Source: Methanomicrobiales archaeon (GTDB lineage Archaea; Halobacteriota; Methanomicrobia; Methanomicrobiales; Methanoculleaceae). From it: a stretch of DNA of 6,892 bases. The DNA is taken from positions 1-6,892 of the forward strand of contig JAAZIF010000120.1 of assembly GCA_012510335.1 (NCBI GenBank), read 5' to 3'. Positions 1 to 5,032 of the stretch are shown one piece after another. The translations under genes were made by a program, and so were the position numbers. Each line of letters opens with the position of its first letter. Position 1 is the stretch's first letter. The notes beneath the pieces are model-generated. The model worked only from the letters and a program-made list of their open reading frames with translations. It searched no databases and was not told the DNA's origin.

Positions 1-643
1 GCCCCTCCACCTCCCCGAGGATCTCGCCGATAACAACATCGATCCCCCGCTCCCGCACGATATCAGCGGTATAGAGCCCCGTCATCTCATCCGCGATCTC
101 AAACTGCTCGCGGTCACCACTCCGGGCGCCTATTATGACGATCTCGTCCACAGTCTCAAGAACACGCCGCGTGACGCACCCGTGGCTGCAGGCCGTCCCG
201 TCGAGTTCGTCCCGGAGATCCAGGTGCGCATCGCAGACGATGTAGACATCCGGGCACAAGGCCCTGACCGCACCTATGGTCGCTGTATGCTCGCCGCCGA
301 GCATCACCGGCACCTTCCCGTCGCCGGCAAGATCACCCACGACGTCCGCAACCTGCCCGACCAACCCCTCCGGAACCTTCGAGACAACGAGGTCGCCGAG
401 GTCGATCATGGGAACCTCGTAGAGGTCTATACCTGTAGAGGGGTCGTAGGACTCGAAGTTGAACGAGGCCTCCCGGATCGCCCTGGGGCCGAACCTCGCC
501 CCGGGCCGAAACGATGTCGTCCCGTCGTAGGGCACGCCGAAGAGGGCGTAGCGGGCATCCTCGTACGATGCCTCCGCATCGGCAAAACACTGGTGGATGA
601 GCTCGTGCGTGCCCGTCCTCGAGAGCCAGAACCTATCACTCAA
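1..643 (-). CDS. speB: Agmatinase (ureohydrolase/arginase family), 3' end beyond window
   Basis: Predicted to hydrolyse agmatine to putrescine and urea with a binuclear Mn centre in the cytoplasm. I translated it by hand from the minus strand; about 214 residues are present. Visible family motifs are the N-terminal FGVPYDGTTSFRPG block, the metal motif GGEHT, the metal cluster DAHLDLRDELDG, and CSHGCVTRR. The C-terminal SxDxDxxDP metal motif should lie left of the window edge, so the gene is cut by the window, not visibly broken. I chose a TTG start at 643 (MSDRFWLSRTG); no upstream in-frame ATG is available and the family block starts soon after. This start overlaps the 3' end of the aIF5A gene by 8 nt, so the two are probably co-transcribed and translationally coupled. 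The family is confident; the substrate is less so, since in archaea lacking classic spermidine synthesis agmatinase-like enzymes have been linked to hypusine formation. Confidence 0.9.
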   Translation of the reverse strand, partial: MSDRFWLSRTGTHELIHQCFADAEASYEDARYALFGVPYDGTTSFRPGARFGPRAIREASFNFESYDPSTGIDLYEVPMIDLGDLVVSKVPEGLVGQVADVVGDLAGDGKVPVMLGGEHTATIGAVRALCPDVYIVCDAHLDLRDELDGTACSHGCVTRRVLETVDEIVIIGARSGDREQFEIADEMTGLYTADIVRERGIDVVIGEILGEVEG

Positions 644-1013
644 GTTTCTTCTTGCCCAGGGATGTTATGTAGGCGATCTCCCTGCCCGGCTCAAGGTCAC
701 TGACCTCCTCCTCGGTCAGGTTGAGCTCGAACATCTCAAAGTCCTTGACGTCCATGAACTGGACGGTTGTGCCGGCGATCGATATGATCTGCGCAATCCT
801 TCGCTCCACTATGGGAACGTAGGTCTTTGCCGATACCGGCTGGACGATCGAGCGCTTGATGCCATCGAATATGCCGATGCACTCGATCCTGGACTTTGCA
901 GCCCCGTGCTTGCCGGGCTTGGATATGGCGATCGAGACGATCCTGCAGGGTTCATCATCGATGATTACATAACGCCCCTCTTTCAGCTTTCCAACTTCAG
1001 TCTGTTCCTTCAT
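636..1013 (-). CDS. eif5A: Translation initiation factor aIF5A (hypusine-containing)
   Basis: A 125-residue archaeal/eukaryotic IF5A (bacterial EF-P relative) that helps ribosomes make difficult peptide bonds. The N-terminal KOW/SH3-like domain (about residues 1-68) carries the exposed loop SKPGKHGAAKSR, in which Lys35 of PGKHG is the expected hypusine site; an OB-fold domain follows and ends in GKKKLE. The length is normal for the family. The frame is open for 86 further codons upstream, but the ATG at 1013 (MKEQTEVGKL) is preferred. It is preceded by GGGAG a few bases away, and a TATA-like box at 1061-1069 would place transcript start near 1040, downstream of the alternative ATG at 1058. 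It is the first gene of a minus-strand operon with agmatinase, whose product chemistry is close to the spermidine/agmatine supply used to make hypusine. Confidence 0.95.
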   Translation of the reverse strand: MKEQTEVGKLKEGRYVIIDDEPCRIVSIAISKPGKHGAAKSRIECIGIFDGIKRSIVQPVSAKTYVPIVERRIAQIISIAGTTVQFMDVKDFEMFELNLTEEEVSDLEPGREIAYITSLGKKKLE

Positions 1014-1037
1014 CTTCTCCCACTCAACAAACGCGTG

Positions 1038-1047
1038 ATTAATGTAT
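1038..1047 (+). promoter_or_regulatory. Candidate TATA-like box for the phosphatase-NAD kinase operon
   Basis: ATTAATGTAT is the second AT-rich patch in the 81-nt divergent gap. Transcription starting about 25 nt downstream (near 1068) would leave the GGAGTGA ribosome binding site at 1084-1090 inside the leader, which the alternative box at 1061-1069 would not. If this is right, the two divergent transcripts would overlap at their 5' ends. It is a weak match and the choice is uncertain. Confidence 0.3.
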
Positions 1048-1060
1048 CTGGATTGCATTA

Positions 1061-1069
1061 GATAAATAC
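1061..1069 (-). promoter_or_regulatory. TATA-like box for the aIF5A-agmatinase operon
   Basis: Read on the minus strand the site is GTATTTATC, a good archaeal TATA-box candidate in otherwise GC-rich DNA. Transcription starting about 25 nt downstream (near 1040) would give a leader of about 27 nt that includes the GGGAG before the ATG at 1013. The plus-strand reading (GATAAATAC) lies about 30 nt before the TTG of the divergent phosphatase gene, so the same site could also serve that gene. Assignment is by inspection only. Confidence 0.5.
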
Positions 1070-1083
1070 ACCGTAGAAAGAGA

Positions 1084-1090
1084 GGAGTGA
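1084..1090 (+). promoter_or_regulatory. Ribosome binding site deciding the TTG start at 1095
   Basis: GGAGTGA, within GAGGAGTGA, ends 4 nt before the TTG at 1095. It resembles the anti-16S consensus GGAGGTGA and supports the TTG over any in-frame ATG further into the gene. Confidence 0.6.
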
Positions 1091-1094
1091 CGAT

Positions 1095-1862
1095 TTGACT
1101 GAGTTTATCCGGGCGTGCGATCATCTGGCAGGGGTTGTCAGGGAATCCGTGGCAGGTATGGTCGGGACGCCGGAGGCGGGGGAGTATGTGCGGATGGGCG
1201 CGGACGGCACGCCCACGAAGAAGATCGACCAGGTCGCAGAAGACATAATCGTGGACTACTTCAGGGACCACCCGTTCTGCCGCCGCCTGATCAGCGAGGA
1301 GCTCGGGTGCGCCGATATGGGCGGGGATGAGGGGACCATATTCCTCGATCCCATCGACGGCACATACAACGCCGTCGCCGGTATACCCTTCTACGCCCTC
1401 TCCATCGCCTATGCCGAGGAGGGGGTCGTCCTGCAGGGCTACGTCCAGAACCTCGCCACCGGCGAGACGTTTGTCGCCATACGAGGCCGGGGCGCCTTCC
1501 TCGACGGGGAACCCATCCGGGTCTCCGGTACATCCCTCCTCGAGGATAGCGCCCTGAGCCTTTACGGCCGGAGGTTCGAGGCGGCCCGCACGCTAAGGGT
1601 CCGGCGGTGGCGCCTCCTCGGCGCATCGGCCCTCGAACTCTGCTACGTCGGGTGCGGCCGCATAGACGGGTTCATCGACCTGCGGGGGGCGCTCCGCGTC
1701 ACGGACGCTGCGGCGGGGATGCTGGTCTGCGAGGAGGCCGGGGGCACCGTCACCGACACCGGGGGAAATTCGCTCATATTCCCGGACGAGGTCTCCATCG
1801 GGCGAAACCTCGTCGCCACAAACGGGATCATGCATGGAAAGATAATCGAGCACCTGAGGTGA
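1095..1862 (+). CDS. Inositol monophosphatase-family phosphatase (FBPase IV / NADP phosphatase-like)
   Basis: A 255-residue cytoplasmic Mg-dependent phosphatase. Family motifs are in order: TKKIDQVAED (Asp45), the metal-binding SEELG (Glu68-Glu69), LDPIDGTYN (Asp85, Asp88, with the GT phosphate-binding turn), the ELCYVGCGRIDGF block around 181-193, and RVTDAAAG (Asp204), then EEAGG. The usual Trp of the bacterial WDxAAG motif is Thr here, as in archaeal members where this position varies. Archaeal relatives act on inositol-1-phosphate and fructose-1,6-bisphosphate, and in Methanocaldococcus one is fused to NAD kinase and works as an NADP phosphatase. The next gene here, 3 nt downstream, is an NAD kinase whose ribosome binding site lies inside this gene's last codons, so NADP phosphatase activity is a real alternative. 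The start is TTG with a good ribosome binding site. The family is sure; the physiological substrate is not. Confidence 0.9.
   Translation: MTEFIRACDHLAGVVRESVAGMVGTPEAGEYVRMGADGTPTKKIDQVAEDIIVDYFRDHPFCRRLISEELGCADMGGDEGTIFLDPIDGTYNAVAGIPFYALSIAYAEEGVVLQGYVQNLATGETFVAIRGRGAFLDGEPIRVSGTSLLEDSALSLYGRRFEAARTLRVRRWRLLGASALELCYVGCGRIDGFIDLRGALRVTDAAAGMLVCEEAGGTVTDTGGNSLIFPDEVSIGRNLVATNGIMHGKIIEHLR
1856..1862 (+). promoter_or_regulatory. Ribosome binding site of NAD kinase, inside the phosphatase stop region
   Basis: GAGGTGA is a near-perfect match to the archaeal consensus. Its final TGA is itself the stop codon of the phosphatase gene, and the ATG follows 3 nt later, which points to translational coupling. 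Confidence 0.75.
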
Positions 1863-1865
1863 AAG

Positions 1866-2678
1866 ATGAGGATCGTGCTTGTATCGCGCATAGACGGCAA
1901 TGAGGCGCTACGCTACACCGCGGCGCTCGCGCATGATCTAAAAGCCCTCGGGCACGGCGTCACCTTCGAGGCCGGCACGGCAGAGCGCCTGGGGAAGGAG
2001 GGAGTGGCGTTTGAGGAGATCACAGGCGATCTCGTCGTGATCATCGGCGGCGACGGGTCGGTCCTCCTCACCGTCCACAGGATGAGAAAGCAGGTTCCGG
2101 TTCTCGGCATCAACTGGGGCGAGGTCGGGTTCCTCGCGGACCTGGAACCCGAAGAAGCGGATGCGTTCTTCGCCGCCCACAGGGACGGGTTCTCGGTCGA
2201 GCGCCGGATGCGGATAAGTCTTTACACCGGTGGGAGATACCTCGGTGACGCCCTCAACGAGGCGGTTATCGTCACAGAGCGCCCGGCAAAGATGCTCCGG
2301 TTCGGCGTCTATGTCGACGGGGTAGCCTCGGAGCGGTTCAGGGCCGACGGCCTTCTCATATCGACCCCGACCGGGTCGACCGCCTACGCCATGAGCGCGG
2401 GAGGCCCGATCGTCGATCCAAAGATCGAGGGCTTCCTCCTCATACCGCTTGCACCCTACATGCTCTCATCCCGCCCCCACCTCATAAGCACCGAAAGAAA
2501 CCTCGAGGTCTCCCTCGAGACCGAGAAGCCGGCACACCTCGTCATAGATGGGCAGAGCACTTTCGAACTCGAGAGGAAGGCGAGGGTCACGATCAGGAGA
2601 TCTGATGACCCGGCACTCTTCGTCGATATAGGGAAACCCTTCTTTGAGAAGGTGAACTACAAACTCCGGAACCTCTAG
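1866..2678 (+). CDS. nadK: NAD(+) kinase
   Basis: Phosphorylates NAD to NADP using ATP or polyphosphate in the cytoplasm. The 270 residues match a standard archaeal enzyme in length. Diagnostic motifs are IIGGDGSVLLTVHR (GGDG at 61-64), GINWGEVGFLADL around 81-93, the NE pair at 131-132, the ADGLLISTPTGSTAYAMSAG block at about 160-179 (nucleotide and Mg binding), and VIDGQ at 227-231. The PHxLxxRP element near 193-204 reads APYMLSSRP, with Tyr in place of the usual His. The ATG start is set by the consensus GAGGTGA immediately upstream. It forms a two-gene operon with the phosphatase before it; the following gap has a separate promoter-like box. Confidence 0.96.
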   Translation: MRIVLVSRIDGNEALRYTAALAHDLKALGHGVTFEAGTAERLGKEGVAFEEITGDLVVIIGGDGSVLLTVHRMRKQVPVLGINWGEVGFLADLEPEEADAFFAAHRDGFSVERRMRISLYTGGRYLGDALNEAVIVTERPAKMLRFGVYVDGVASERFRADGLLISTPTGSTAYAMSAGGPIVDPKIEGFLLIPLAPYMLSSRPHLISTERNLEVSLETEKPAHLVIDGQSTFELERKARVTIRRSDDPALFVDIGKPFFEKVNYKLRNL

Positions 2679-2699
2679 ATCCACCATACCAAAACAAAG

Positions 2700-2708
2700 A
2701 TTTTATGA
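2700..2708 (+). promoter_or_regulatory. TATA-like box for the DUF169 gene
   Basis: An AT-rich stretch (ATTTTATGA) sits in the 71-nt gap after NAD kinase. A start of transcription about 25 nt further on, near 2729, would include the GAGGTG at 2733-2738 in the leader and would exclude the ATG at 2705 from the message. Confidence 0.45.
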
Positions 2709-2732
2709 GTGTCCGGGAGGACTACTTCAAGA

Positions 2733-2738
2733 GAGGTG
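2733..2738 (+). promoter_or_regulatory. Ribosome binding site favouring the ATG at 2750
   Basis: GAGGTG matches the archaeal consensus. Its spacing of 11 nt to the ATG at 2750 is longer than for the other genes here (mostly 4-5 nt), but the ATG at 2705 has no recognisable site at all. Confidence 0.5.
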
Positions 2739-2749
2739 TAAGCGCGAAC

Positions 2750-3469
2750 ATGGAAGACCAGATACGCACCGATATCCCCTACGCGGAGATCGCAGAGACG
2801 ATGAAGAAGACCCTCAACCTGAGAGGCTCACCTGTTGCGGTGAAGTTCGCAAAGAGCCCGGAGGCCATCCCCGGGGGTGTCGGACCGATCGATGAGATGG
2901 CCCGCCACTGCCAGATGGTAAGCAGGGCCCGCCTGGACGGCGAGATCTTCTACGCAACCGCCGACAAATTCGCCTGCATGGGCGCCGCCTGGGCCCTCGG
3001 GCTCAAGGAACTCTCAAAAGACCTCAGCACAGGAGAGTTTTACTACGTGCGCGGCAAGTTCGAGAGCTGGGCCGCCTGCATGAGGACCATCCAGCAGGCT
3101 CCGCATGCTCCCCCACTCAAGACCTATGCGACGGTCTATGCACCGCTTGAGAAGACCCCGTTTGACCCGCATGTCGTCCTCATCATCGCTGAACCCCGGG
3201 CGATGATGAGACTCGCGCAGGCCACGCTCTACCGGCTCGGTGGCCGGATAGAGTCCTCGATGACGGGGTATCAGTCACTCTGTGCGGACGCGACAGTGCA
3301 GCCCTACCTCACCGGCAGGGTCAACTTCTCTCTCGGGTGCGACGGTGCTCGCCGGTTCTCTGGAATGGAGGAGACCGAGATGGTCATGGGTATCCCGGCC
3401 GAGGCCCTCCCTGAGTTTGCCCAATCCCTTGAACGTCTCATCGACACGCCGTGGTCGGTGCAGAAGTAA
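2750..3469 (+). CDS. DUF169 family protein of unknown function
   Basis: A 239-residue soluble protein that I recognise as DUF169, common in methanogens and other anaerobes and without an established function. The pattern includes the N-terminal LNLRGSPVAVKF, a Cys-containing segment ARHCQMVSRARLDGEIFY (Cys54), DKFACMGAAWALGL (Cys76), and a C-terminal LGCDGARRFSGMEETEM block (Cys197), followed by GIPAEALPEF. Cys110 and Cys178 are additional. The Cys spread could indicate metal or cofactor binding, but that is inference. The frame is open to an ATG at 2705, giving 15 more residues; I prefer 2750 because of the GAGGTG site and because the shorter form begins close to the conserved domain. There is no signal peptide or membrane segment. 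The gene appears to stand alone: promoter-like DNA lies before it and a T-rich stretch after it. Confidence 0.85.
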   Translation: MEDQIRTDIPYAEIAETMKKTLNLRGSPVAVKFAKSPEAIPGGVGPIDEMARHCQMVSRARLDGEIFYATADKFACMGAAWALGLKELSKDLSTGEFYYVRGKFESWAACMRTIQQAPHAPPLKTYATVYAPLEKTPFDPHVVLIIAEPRAMMRLAQATLYRLGGRIESSMTGYQSLCADATVQPYLTGRVNFSLGCDGARRFSGMEETEMVMGIPAEALPEFAQSLERLIDTPWSVQK

Positions 3470-3483
3470 AGACCCCCTCCTCC

Positions 3484-3491
3484 CTATTTTT
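3484..3491 (+). terminator. Possible T-rich terminator after the DUF169 gene
   Basis: A pyrimidine-rich run ending in five Ts (3487-3491) follows the stop codon by about 15 nt. Archaeal termination commonly uses T-tracts without a hairpin, and I see no stem here. The support is weak because the run is short. Confidence 0.35.
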
Positions 3492-3502
3492 GCACGGGTA
3501 CA

Positions 3503-3511
3503 AGGCTTATC
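3503..3511 (+). promoter_or_regulatory. Candidate TATA-like box for the ACT/homoserine dehydrogenase operon
   Basis: AGGCTTATC is one of two AT-richer patches in the 76-nt gap before the ACT gene; the other is AATTATT at 3525-3531. A start 25 nt downstream of this box would fall near 3532, just ahead of the AGGTG ribosome binding site at 3536. The match is poor and the call is tentative. Confidence 0.3.
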
Positions 3512-3535
3512 TTCCCGGCAGCCCAATTATTCAGC

Positions 3536-3540
3536 AGGTG
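3536..3540 (+). promoter_or_regulatory. Ribosome binding site deciding the TTG start at 3546
   Basis: AGGTG ends 5 nt before the TTG at 3546, matching the spacing seen for neighbouring genes. The next in-frame ATG at 3558 would be 17 nt away, too far. Confidence 0.55.
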
Positions 3541-3545
3541 GTTCT

Positions 3546-4046
3546 TTGCAGGTATCCATGAAACTGGAGATGAGAGACCAGCCCGGACAGCTGGTCGCGG
3601 CCCTCAAACCGATCTCTGCCGTCGGGGGGAACATAATAGCGGTAATCCACCAGAGGGAGGCCACGACGCCCGCCGAGGCGCTGGCCGTCCAGATCGTGCT
3701 CGAGCTGCCGGAGGGAAGACTTGAGAGGCTTCTTGAGCTCCTCCGGGAGCAGGGTGTCAACGTCGTGCGGATCGGCGAGGAGCGGCTCCTCTATGAATGC
3801 ACGCTTATCATGATCGGGCACCTGATGCATACCGATCTCTCGGATACGGTCGACCAGATCGACAGGACCGGTTCTGCCGAGGTGACGGAGCTCTCCGTCG
3901 TCATGCCTGCGATCGACTCCCCGTCCTCGGCCCGAATCACCATCCGCTCGACCAACCGGGCTGAGATGAAGAGGGCGATGAGGATCCTGCGCGCCGTCGC
4001 TGACCAGAAGGGTCTGCTCATAATCGAGCCCCTGGAGGATGCATGA
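3546..4046 (+). CDS. ACT-domain amino-acid-binding protein, regulatory
   Basis: A 166-residue protein with an N-terminal ACT domain (about 3-78: first strand VSMKLEM, ligand loop DQPGQL, then VGGNI) and a second ACT-like half (about 84-162, from YECTLIMIGHL to GLLIIEPL). It has no catalytic domain. ACT domains bind amino acids and change the activity of partner enzymes. Its stop codon TGA overlaps the start of homoserine dehydrogenase, an enzyme usually feedback-inhibited by threonine; the dehydrogenase here lacks its own ACT domain, so this protein is plausibly its separate regulatory subunit. The frame is open back to 3282 inside the DUF169 gene, but that is antifunctional overlap; the TTG at 3546 has the ribosome binding site and makes the first ACT strand complete. 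Confidence 0.88.
   Translation: MQVSMKLEMRDQPGQLVAALKPISAVGGNIIAVIHQREATTPAEALAVQIVLELPEGRLERLLELLREQGVNVVRIGEERLLYECTLIMIGHLMHTDLSDTVDQIDRTGSAEVTELSVVMPAIDSPSSARITIRSTNRAEMKRAMRILRAVADQKGLLIIEPLEDA
4034..4038 (+). promoter_or_regulatory. Ribosome binding site of homoserine dehydrogenase
   Basis: GGAGG lies within the last codons of the ACT gene. Two tandem ATG codons follow, at 4043 and 4046; alignment to the 16S tail gives the second the spacing typical of this window. Confidence 0.55.
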
Positions 4047-5032
4047 TGCGGATCGCGATCCTGGGCTTTGGCTCGGTCGGCCGGGGTATCGCCAGGGTGA
4101 TCCTCGGGAAAGGCCTGGATATAACCGTCACCGGGCTTGCCGACTCGAGGAGCGGGCTGATCGATGCCGGCGGGATCGATCTCCTGGCGGCGCTCTCCAA
4201 AAAAGAGCGGGGCGAGCCCTGCGGCGACCCGGGGATCAGCCCCATGGATGTTGTTGAGAGGGCGGAGTACGATATACTCGTCGAGGTGACCCCGACGGAC
4301 GTCGAGACCGCCGAGCCGGCTCTCGGCCATATGAGGGGCGCGCTCCGGCGCGGCAGGCATGTCGTCACATCGAACAAAGGCCCGATCGCCATCGCCTACC
4401 CGGGGCTCCGGGCTCTTGCTGAGGCAAACGGTGTCCTCCTGAGGTATGAGGCGACGGTCTGCGGCGCGATCCCGCTCATCCACGCCATGCAGGAGGGGCT
4501 TGCCGGGAACGCCATCACGCGGATCTGCGGGGTATTCAACGGCACATGCAACTACATTCTCACCCGTATGGCCGCAGAGGGGCTCACATACGAGCAGGCG
4601 CTCGCCGAGGCCCGGGATCTCGGCTACGCCGAGGCGGACCCCACCTACGACGTCGAGGGGATCGACGCGGCGATCAAACTTGTCATACTTGCAAACACCA
4701 TACTCGATATGGATACCACGCTCGACGACGTGGAGAGGACGGGGATCACCCTCCTCTCATCCGAGGCGCTGCAGCTCGCGGAGGACCAGGACTGCACCAT
4801 CAGGCTCATAGGCGAGATCCTGCCGGAGGCCGGGGTGCTCCGGGTGTCGCCGAGGATCGTCGCGAAAGACCATCCCCTCGTCGTCGAGGGAACCCTCAAC
4901 GCGGTCACCGTGGAGACGGACCTCGCCGGGGATCTCACGTTCATAGGGAAGGGTGCGGGCTCCACCGAGACCGCCAGCGCCGTGATAGGCGATATACTGT
5001 ATATCCAGAGCAGGCATGTCCAGGGTTATTGA
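4046..5032 (+). CDS. hom: Homoserine dehydrogenase
   Basis: Reduces aspartate-4-semialdehyde to homoserine with NAD(P)H, the branch point toward threonine and methionine. The 328 residues contain an N-terminal Rossmann fold (ILGFGSVGRG, glycines at 7-12), HVVTSNKGP with the catalytic-region Lys at 111, the signature GVFNGTCNYILTRM at 162-175, EADPTYDVEGIDAAIKL at 196-212 (with the conserved Asp207 and Lys211), and GKGAGSTETASAVIGD at about 301-316. It is the short form with no C-terminal ACT domain and no fused aspartate kinase. It could begin at the ATG at 4043 (one extra Met); I prefer 4046 for ribosome binding site spacing. It overlaps the ACT gene's stop by one base, and its own 3' end overlaps the next gene by 17 nt, so at least three genes are translationally linked. 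Confidence 0.96.
   Translation: MRIAILGFGSVGRGIARVILGKGLDITVTGLADSRSGLIDAGGIDLLAALSKKERGEPCGDPGISPMDVVERAEYDILVEVTPTDVETAEPALGHMRGALRRGRHVVTSNKGPIAIAYPGLRALAEANGVLLRYEATVCGAIPLIHAMQEGLAGNAITRICGVFNGTCNYILTRMAAEGLTYEQALAEARDLGYAEADPTYDVEGIDAAIKLVILANTILDMDTTLDDVERTGITLLSSEALQLAEDQDCTIRLIGEILPEAGVLRVSPRIVAKDHPLVVEGTLNAVTVETDLAGDLTFIGKGAGSTETASAVIGDILYIQSRHVQGY

Noticed and set aside
182..703. A 173-codon plus-strand open frame
   Set aside because: It is antisense to agmatinase, whose catalytic motifs read cleanly on the other strand.
1014..1271. An 86-residue N-terminal extension of aIF5A
   Set aside because: It would run antisense through the phosphatase gene and past the promoter; the family starts near MKEQ, and the length is right without it.
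2360..2381. A GGTCGACC-like inverted repeat
   Set aside because: It lies within the NAD kinase codons for the STPTGSTA motif and is explained by the constrained protein sequence and GC-rich codon choice.
3282..3545. A long N-terminal extension of the ACT protein into the DUF169 gene
   Set aside because: The extension is low-complexity Ser/Arg/Pro-rich sequence, out of frame with DUF169, and the TTG at 3546 has a proper ribosome binding site.
3791..4483. A 230-codon minus-strand open frame opposite the ACT and homoserine dehydrogenase genes
   Set aside because: It is antisense to two well-supported genes, has no motif and no upstream ribosome binding site that I can see.
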